DNA from: Plantago major | Lineage: Eukaryota > Streptophyta > Magnoliopsida > Lamiales > Plantaginaceae | Direction of reading: 5' to 3' | DNA length: 64,000 nt | Assembly (NCBI GenBank): GCA_026545765.1 | Contig: CM048842.1 | Location: 25,210,667-25,274,666 of the forward strand | Part shown: positions 57,683 to 64,000 of the stretch, in pieces | Layout: every line of letters starts with the position of its first letter | Numbering within the stretch: the stretch's first letter is position 1 | Position numbers and translations under genes: made by a program | The notes under the pieces: generated by a model | What the model was told of the DNA's origin: nothing | The model's database searches: none | What the model saw: the letters and a program-made list of their open reading frames with translations, nothing else

Positions 57683-60600
57683 TTAGAACAAAGGAGAGTC
57701 CAAGCTCCAAGAGAGTATTCTAATGTTACTAGTCTTCAAGTCTTCAGAAATGCAACTTGGGTTCAAATACCTCAAGTTCTTCAAAGACCCTTCTGGATCG
57801 ATTGACATGATCATCCACTTTCTGCATTCTTGGACATAGTCATAAAGAATCATTCGACGAGAGCTCGCCTTTCGGATAAGTCACATATTTCATGGTAACT
57901 CTTGAGCTTGTGATTCTTCCAGAAAATGTTTGACCCAGGTACTTTCCCTGCACCTGTGCATGGTCTACTTGCAGCTGAGATAGGTTGAAATACTTGTATA
58001 TTTCTTCCAGATAATGTATATCATCTAGGTATTCATCCAATGTCATATAGAATGGCTCATAGGTTGAAACACCTAGTTTGTTCTTCCTGCTGTAGCTACC
58101 ATCCAGTTTTCTTACCTTGTGTACATCATCAGGTTTGGGTAAGGACAGTCAAAAGAAGGGTCCATCTTTCTAGCTTCATTCCTCTTTTCTACTTCAAAGT
58201 TTAGCCAGGCATGAAGGTGCTCAGGTTTTAGCAATTCTAGCTTGCCTTCTCTCCATTTCAGGATCTGGTTGAGGATGGGAGTTGGAAACTTATCATTGAC
58301 AAGTAAATGTTGTAGTTCCAGAATCCAATACCCTCTCTTGTTCAGAATGCACCTATATGAAGATTCTTCATTACTGGTCTTCATATACTCAATGTGGGCT
58401 TCAGTTGGCCTTTCTTGATGTGTTTCATTGTTTATTCTGCCAAACTGGAAATCCCTTAGTGCTTTTCTGTTTGGTGGCCTTCTGTCAGGAGATCCTCTAA
58501 CCCTTTCTTCCTGCCTTGGGGCTGTGCTGATGGATATTCCTTGTATAGACTTGGTATTTCGGAAGGGTTACATTGCTAAGGGCTTTCTTTGCAGAGGAGG
58601 TTGTGAAGTAGTTGCTTGTCTCCATTTCTTGTGAAGTGGATGTTCATCAGAATCATCCTCATCATCATTGAAGTCCAAAATTGGAGACTTGCAGCTTTCA
58701 TGGCCTCTTACTTCTCCTTCTTCTTCAGAAGTCTTCTTCTCTTCTGAGATTCTATGGGACTTGGTTCCCCTAGTTATCATACTTCTCAGCCTTCTGGCTG
58801 GTTGATCTGGAACAACTTCTTCAGCAAGGGTGTCTCCAGTGGTGTCCTTAATGACAAGTTGACTTGAGGAGGGAGGATTTGATTGATTTCTTTTTCTTCC
58901 TCTGCCTTTCTGAGGCATCTCTTCTTCCCCCTTAGTCATGAATGACTGACTCATGATAGCATAAGCTTCAGAGAGAGTTTCAAAGTTTTTCTGGAGATTG
59001 TTGTGCACCCTGACCAATTCTTGAAGTTCCTTCTTCAGCTCGTTGTTCCGCTTAACCGCCTCTGCTCCTTCTTTGAGCTCTTCAAGCGGCCTTAGGATGG
59101 CGTTGGCTTGCGGAATGACATTGGCTTCATTCAATGCAGCATTAGCATTGTACAATCCTCATCCCTGACCAACCCTAGGTCTTTCTGAGAGAGAGCTATG
59201 CTGGTTGCTCTATTGAGTAAAGCAGCAGCCAATGGCTTCATCTCTTCTGGGACGGATTTTAGCACTTCTGTATCTTGGGCAACTAGTGTCTTTCTGAGTT
59301 CTAAAAAGACACTGTTCCTTGCACGGTGCTCTTCACTTCTTGAACTACTTGGTGCAGAGAATATATGAGGAGCAAGTAGGGCTCTTTTGTGCTGAGTGAC
59401 AAGTCTCTCATCTTCTGCTTCAGTAATGAAGTTGTGGGTTTCAGCATCACTACATAATCCTTTTCTTGGATTGTTTGCAGATTGACAATCTTCTTCTGTT
59501 TTCCATCAAGTGTGCTGGCCTTCTAAGAAGATGTAGAAGGTCTTTCTGATGCAGTCTCAGCATCATGCTCTTCATCATCATTGTCATCCATGGCATCCAT
59601 CTGAGCTGCTGTGACAACAATGGCATTTTTCAAATTTCTTTGCTCATCTAGGAGTGCCAATTCTTTGGCATTAGCTTCTTCGAGCTTCTTGATTTTGGCT
59701 TCCTTTACATCAACAAGAGCTTGAGTCTAAATGTTGATTCTCCTTTCTTCTTCCAATACCTTTCTGAGTTGTTCAATTCTAAACTCAGCGGCTGAAATTT
59801 CTTCTAAGGCATCATTGTGTTCAGCCTGTTGGGTATCTTGATGAGACTTGGGAGGTGATGATGATGGAGCTTTCTGAGCATTTGATGGAGTAGCCTTTTC
59901 TCCAATTCCTTTGCTAGCTTTCTGAATCCCGCCTTGTCCAGGTTGGGGATGATCATTTTGATCATCATCATCATCCTTTTTCTTTGCTTCTTGGTTTGGA
60001 TGCTCAGAAGGAGGTTCTTGATAATCATTTTCGTCCATCTCCTCGTCATCTTCTGAAACCAGGTTGATCACATTTGGGAATGTAATCATCCTCCCATTAA
60101 CTTCTTCTTGTTCAGTTGGGTAGGATGTGAGCTTGCTGGGCAAGGCAGGATGGGTAACCATCTGCTCTTGGGTTTGAGCATCCGCAGACTTGAAATCTGC
60201 CAAAAGTCTTTGTGCTACTTCATGAATGAAGTCTTCATGCATCAGAGTGGCAAATGTGTAGGACTCAGTTGGGAACATTGCATGGATATAATCTTCCAGA
60301 TTGAAGGCAATTTCTCTCTTCTCTGGGACGTCGATTACTCTGGCTAATTCAGAAAGGTCAGCCTTTCTGAGTTTCTGCCATTGTCTGAAGCACTTGAGAT
60401 GTTTCTTTAAGGTGTGCTTCTGGAAGGTCTTCAGTAAATCAACTGGCACTAGACTTTGAGCCTGAAAGAAAGTGTTCAAGTTAGTTTTGCTCAAACTACT
60501 TGAGTTAGTATCTGTAAGCGACAGAAGGCTTTCTGAGCATACCTGTGTAGAAACACTAGGCTCATTATCCTGTACTTCTGCTTGCTTGGGCACAGAGGCC

Positions 60601-62906
60601 TCAGATACCTTGTTATGAGGAGAAGTCTGATCCTCATCAACCTTTCTTTCTGCTAGAACCTGAGAATTAAAATCAAATATGTTTAGAAAGCATTATGAAA
60701 AGATAAGTGGAAAAATGCTTTCGAGACTTCTCTTACTTCCAAGTGAGGAAGCTCAGCATCTTTCTCGAAACCTTGGGGTTTCGAACCTTTCTGCAGAATC
60801 TTGCTTGTTCAGAGCTTTTAGTTTCCTATGGAGGAGATAACAACTGTTTCTCCATCCAATTGTTCTTCTGACTGAGCCTGTAAGACCAAACATAAAAGAT
60901 TTAGTAGTGGTTTTCTAGAGCATTCGAAGAAGACTATTCGATTACTTACCTTCTCAGCAGAAGGCTCAGTAAATACTTCCTCAGAAAGCTTTTCAGCCTC
61001 TGGAATCTCTAGGTTTTGGGGTGTTGGTTCCACCGCCACTACTTCCTCAGTTGGAGCCTAAAAAGAGATAATAAGAATATTAGAACATAAGATAAGAGCA
61101 TTTTTAGTTATTTCTTGTTCAGAGATAACTTTACTACCTGTGGGACAGGCTCTTCTTGATGTTCTGAGGTTGGAGGAACCTCTTCTTGATTCAAGGGGGT
61201 GGACAGGTTTTCTTCCCCCTGAAGGTGTTTCTCCAAGTTGGCCTGTAACAAATACAGCTTATGAGTAACAAGTTAACATTCATTTATGTTGACATGTTAT
61301 ATACAAACTATCTTTGTTACCTAAATAGAGTCAGGCTGATCATTGATCTCTTGGACTTGTGGTGATTCCACAGTCTCTCTGTGCTCATTATTGTTCTCCT
61401 CTGTAGTATCATTCTGAGTCTCCATCTCAGTTTGATCCCTTTCTGAGAGTTGAGCTCTCTCGGAAGGTTGAGGAACCTGTTCAAGAACAGTGTTTTCTTC
61501 AGCAATATTAAGTGCTGGCATTGTGAATGTGGAAGCAATGGCAACATCTTCCATCATTCTATCTTCCTCACCCAGACCTTCTTCTTCCTGCTGGGCAGAG
61601 GGGCTCTTGTCTTTCTGAAGAGCTGAGCTTGATGCTCCTCCATGGGTCTCATACTGGAATCTATTGAGTACTTTTGCAAGTACTTCATCATCCTCAGAAT
61701 CACTATTCTGTGTTGGTGCAGACCATCTATGATATTTCTATCATCTCTGGAGAGTTCTGGAGCAGTCTGGTTCAGGATTCTTGGGGCATTCTGGAGTTGC
61801 CTTTCTGGGCGTCCAACATCTTCTGAGACCTTGTCTCCGTAATGTTGCGCCTCTTGTATGCTTAGGGCTTGGAGGCTCTTTTGCTATGAGTCCTCTTTCT
61901 CTTGGCACTGGAGGTTTAGCTTGAGCTTGCTCGAAACCTCCTCACCTTGTTGTCTTGCTTTCTTCTTCTACGCCTTTCTGAGTGCGTTCTCGTGACAAGT
62001 TTCTCCTTTTCTTCAAAAGCGTGTCGAAAAGGAGTTGGTGGTCGATTTCTGCTCTCTCAGAGTGATTCCCATTGTTTCGAATGTAATGATTACGAGACCA
62101 AAGTGCATATTGGCCTTTGGCTCAAGAAGGCCATTGATGATTTTGGGCTCAAATTCCTTAATATGTCCAAGGAATTTGTTAAAGGCGTACTTCCCCCAAT
62201 TGAAGTGGGTTTCCTGCCCTTCATGCTTATTGTTCAGAAGATGCATCATCATCCATCTCTCCATGCTTATCGGTCTCCACCTTTGTTGCCATCAAAGAAA
62301 CGGACTGAATAAGAGCTAAAGTACTCGGTGTTTACGGAGATGACTAGTTCTGATGGCCTTTAGAACAAAGTCTCCTGGGCAACCTTTTGCATTTTCTAAC
62401 TGGATTGCTTCAAATAGCTCTTTGACGCCTTGAATCATGGAAGCGTCCTTGATGTTGATGTCTTCAAATGTTCCTCGATTTTTCAATCGGAATATCTTGC
62501 AGAAAGTCTTGCAGTCTAGAACAATTTCTTGTCCTTGGACTTCAGTCTGCATGTATTTTTCTTCTTCATTATTCACAACTTTTGTGAAGATTTTGGAGTT
62601 GTTATAGAACTCCAGTACATCCAGTGTGGATAGTCCACTGGGTGCAGCAGATAGAAGCTTGTAGATATGGGAATTCTTCAGCATTCCCAATATCAGTTTC
62701 CTTTCTGGTTTTGAATGTATAACTGCAGGTACATATCTCTTCACTAGAAAAGCTCCCCAATTCATTTTGTGGTTAGGGTTCCAGTCTGATGGGGTAAACT
62801 TTCCTAGAAGGCGTTTATTCAACACCTTAAGTTCCTTTCCTCGCTTTTCAGCAGGAGCAGATGATACGGCCTTAGGGTTCTTGGTGGTCATCTGCTTGGG
62901 TGCCAT
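57683..62906 (-). pseudogene. Element E second (post-pol) gene, diverged subfamily
   Basis: Starts MAPKQMTTKNPK at 62906. 62316-62906 keeps the N-terminal domain (LDVLEFYNNSKI), clearly diverged from A-C. 62013-62264 has ERWMMMHLLNNK and FNWGKYAFNKF. Between about 61560 and 62010 the frame is badly eroded. The intron region runs 61320 to 60462. 59727-60593 encodes the KHLKCFRQWQKLRKADLS domain, a coiled coil follows (58568-59155 and around), and 57683-58384 is the C-terminal domain (YRCILNKRGYWILELQHLL). This frame ends further along than in A-C, at a TAA at 57683, giving a longer and different tail. Frameshifts and stops occur, so it is not functional as it stands. Confidence 0.72.
60462..61320 (-). 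other. Five-intron region of element E second gene
   Basis: GT-AG introns read on the minus strand at 61243-61320, 61058-61137, 60878-60949, 60660-60736 and 60462-60542. They correspond one-to-one to the introns of A and C, and intron 4 is followed by the same exon start (VLAERKVDEDQTS). Confidence 0.7.
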
Positions 62907-63826
62907 CTCTTATATAGAGTTTTGAGTGAGTGTTTTTCAGATGAATTTTGCACAATTAATCGAGATTAGTTTGTCTTTTCAGAAGAGTAAGCACAAGAAG
63001 TTTAGTTTGCAGAGGGGGTTTTGCAGAAATCTTGAGAGATTTTGCTGTTTTGATGCAAGTTTGAAATTTCGAAATTGGTAAAAGTGTTTGTCTTTTGCCC
63101 AAATCCTATATATATAGCAGACAAAATGTACATAGATACAACATACATATAGCTGAATATGAATGCGTGTATTTGCATCTGCACAAGCGTGGTACGTCCT
63201 TTGTACTTCATTAAATACGTAGTGGGCCATGTCTGCATTTATCAACAGACATTACTTGCTTTGTTTTAATCTCAATCGTTGAGATCAAACGTTTATTCAT
63301 CAAGGGCTTATATTGAATATCTTGTAATGATATCAATCAACAATTGGTAATGTGCCGACTTGATGGATTTTTAATATGCTACATTCATTGTGTCACTTTT
63401 GTAAAGAGTAGGAATTACTTAATCGTTTGATCTTATCATTCTGAGTGTCAAGTCCTCATCTATATATTGTTTATCATCAAAATGGTAAAAATACAAGACA
63501 ACATATTTGACTTTCAGAACTTATACCTTTTGGGCTTTGTGTGTCCATTTCTCTTTATGACTAAATAGCTTTCTGAATTCAAGTGTCAGAAGCTTCAGTT
63601 GTTTGAATGTATTTGACCCACTCTCAGTAAGTAAGTTCTAGTCTTATTTACTTATTAAGTGTGTACCAACCTTTGCCTTTCTCGATACCCGTTCCAGAAA
63701 TATTTTGCCTTTCTGAGTGTTGCTACTCATAAACCTTTGCATCACATCTTATCAACTTGGCTTTCTGAGAACCTGTTCTCAGAGGCCTACTCACTTATTC
63801 AGACTTTAGAGATTCAGGACAATTTT
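62907..63826 (-). other. Spacer between pol and second gene, element E
   Basis: No gene seen. On the minus strand it holds a TATA-like box (63108-63117) about 205 bp before the ATG, one aacgggta-loop hairpin (about 63684-63703) and a perfect TCTGAGAAC/GTTCTCAGA hairpin (about 63764-63783). Confidence 0.55.
63108..63117 (-). promoter_or_regulatory. TATA-like box of second gene, element E
   Basis: Reads ctatatatataggatttgggcaaa on the minus strand from about 63117. The motif and its following sequence are shared with A, B and C. Confidence 0.5.
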
Positions 63827-64000
63827 TCAGTCCTTAGGCAACTCCATTAATCCAAGATTGTGTCTCAATGTCAAGAACCGGCTTTCTTGTAAGGGCTTAG
63901 TGAAGATATCTACAAGTTGGTCTTCTGTGCCAATCTTGAGTATCTCTATATTGCCTTTCTCAACATGGTCTCTGATGAAGTGGTGTCTAACATCAATGTG
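63827..64000 (-). CDS. pol: Element E pol, RNase H C-terminus (partial)
   Basis: The last 57 codons of pol are uninterrupted on the minus strand: HIDVRHHFIRDHVEKG at the window edge, then EDQLVDIFTKPLQESRF and LGLMELPKD before TGA at 63827. The rest of pol, gag and the 5' LTR lie beyond the right edge. Whether the whole gene is intact cannot be judged. Confidence 0.9.
   Translation of the reverse strand, partial: HIDVRHHFIRDHVEKGNIEILKIGTEDQLVDIFTKPLQESRFLTLRHNLGLMELPKD

Noticed and set aside
62013..62319. Plus-strand open frames opposite element E's second gene
   Set aside because: They are mirror frames of the minus-strand gene, which has clear homology to A-C.

Overview
This is plant nuclear DNA, from a eudicot as far as I can judge. 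The order (perhaps an asterid) cannot be fixed from sequence alone. Almost all of it is nested, partly decayed LTR retrotransposons. The only host-gene sequence seen is a 5'-truncated calcium-dependent protein kinase pseudogene at about 32.2-33.7 kb.

The dominant component is one family of very large Ty1/Copia elements. LTRs run TGTTAG...CCAACA and are about 1.4-1.66 kb; the primer binding site is of the initiator-Met tRNA type. The gag-pol order is gag - protease - integrase - RT - RNase H. I place it in or near the SIRE/Maximus lineage, from the long gag with a coiled coil and the extra gene after pol. Element A occupies 1-15928, with its first ~121 bp off the left edge. Element B spans 15929-30684; its 5' LTR is cut, and A appears to have inserted into it. 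Element C (36577-50187) has lost its 5' LTR and the start of gag. Element E (55945-64000 and beyond) is on the minus strand and belongs to a diverged subfamily. Two further reverse-oriented LTR pieces lie at 24276-25602 (inside B) and 55505-55944.

Between pol and the 3' LTR, A, B, C and E all carry a second, very large gene of about 1,700 codons in C. It has its own TATA-like box 180-205 bp upstream of a MAPK start. The N-terminal domain resembles the 'putative plant transposon protein' family. A linker is split by five short introns (68-89 bp) at the same positions in A, C and E. Coiled-coil stretches and a conserved C-terminal domain follow. Every copy is broken by stops or frameshifts. The spacer before this gene holds hairpins with a constant 7-nt loop, and the LTR leader holds two or three tandem hairpins whose stems covary.

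Other pieces: a CACTA-like end (30685-31416), a GAACA-rich repeat with an embedded Stowaway-like MITE (31440-31995), the CDPK pseudogene (32173-33685), the 5' part of a Ty3/Gypsy Tat-like element (34012-36271) and an unassigned LTR-like fragment (36272-36576). Element D (50188-55504) has LTRs of about 2.46 kb around an 830-bp non-coding interior. Its edges look like Tekay/Del chromoviruses, so it is a LARD-like non-autonomous element.

Two decay patterns stand out. Many premature stops are C-to-T or G-to-A changes (CAG to TAG, TGG to TAG or TGA, CAA to TAA). Separately, several blocks show CAG or CTG reduced to CG, which looks more like a sequencing artefact at methylated CHG sites than evolution.
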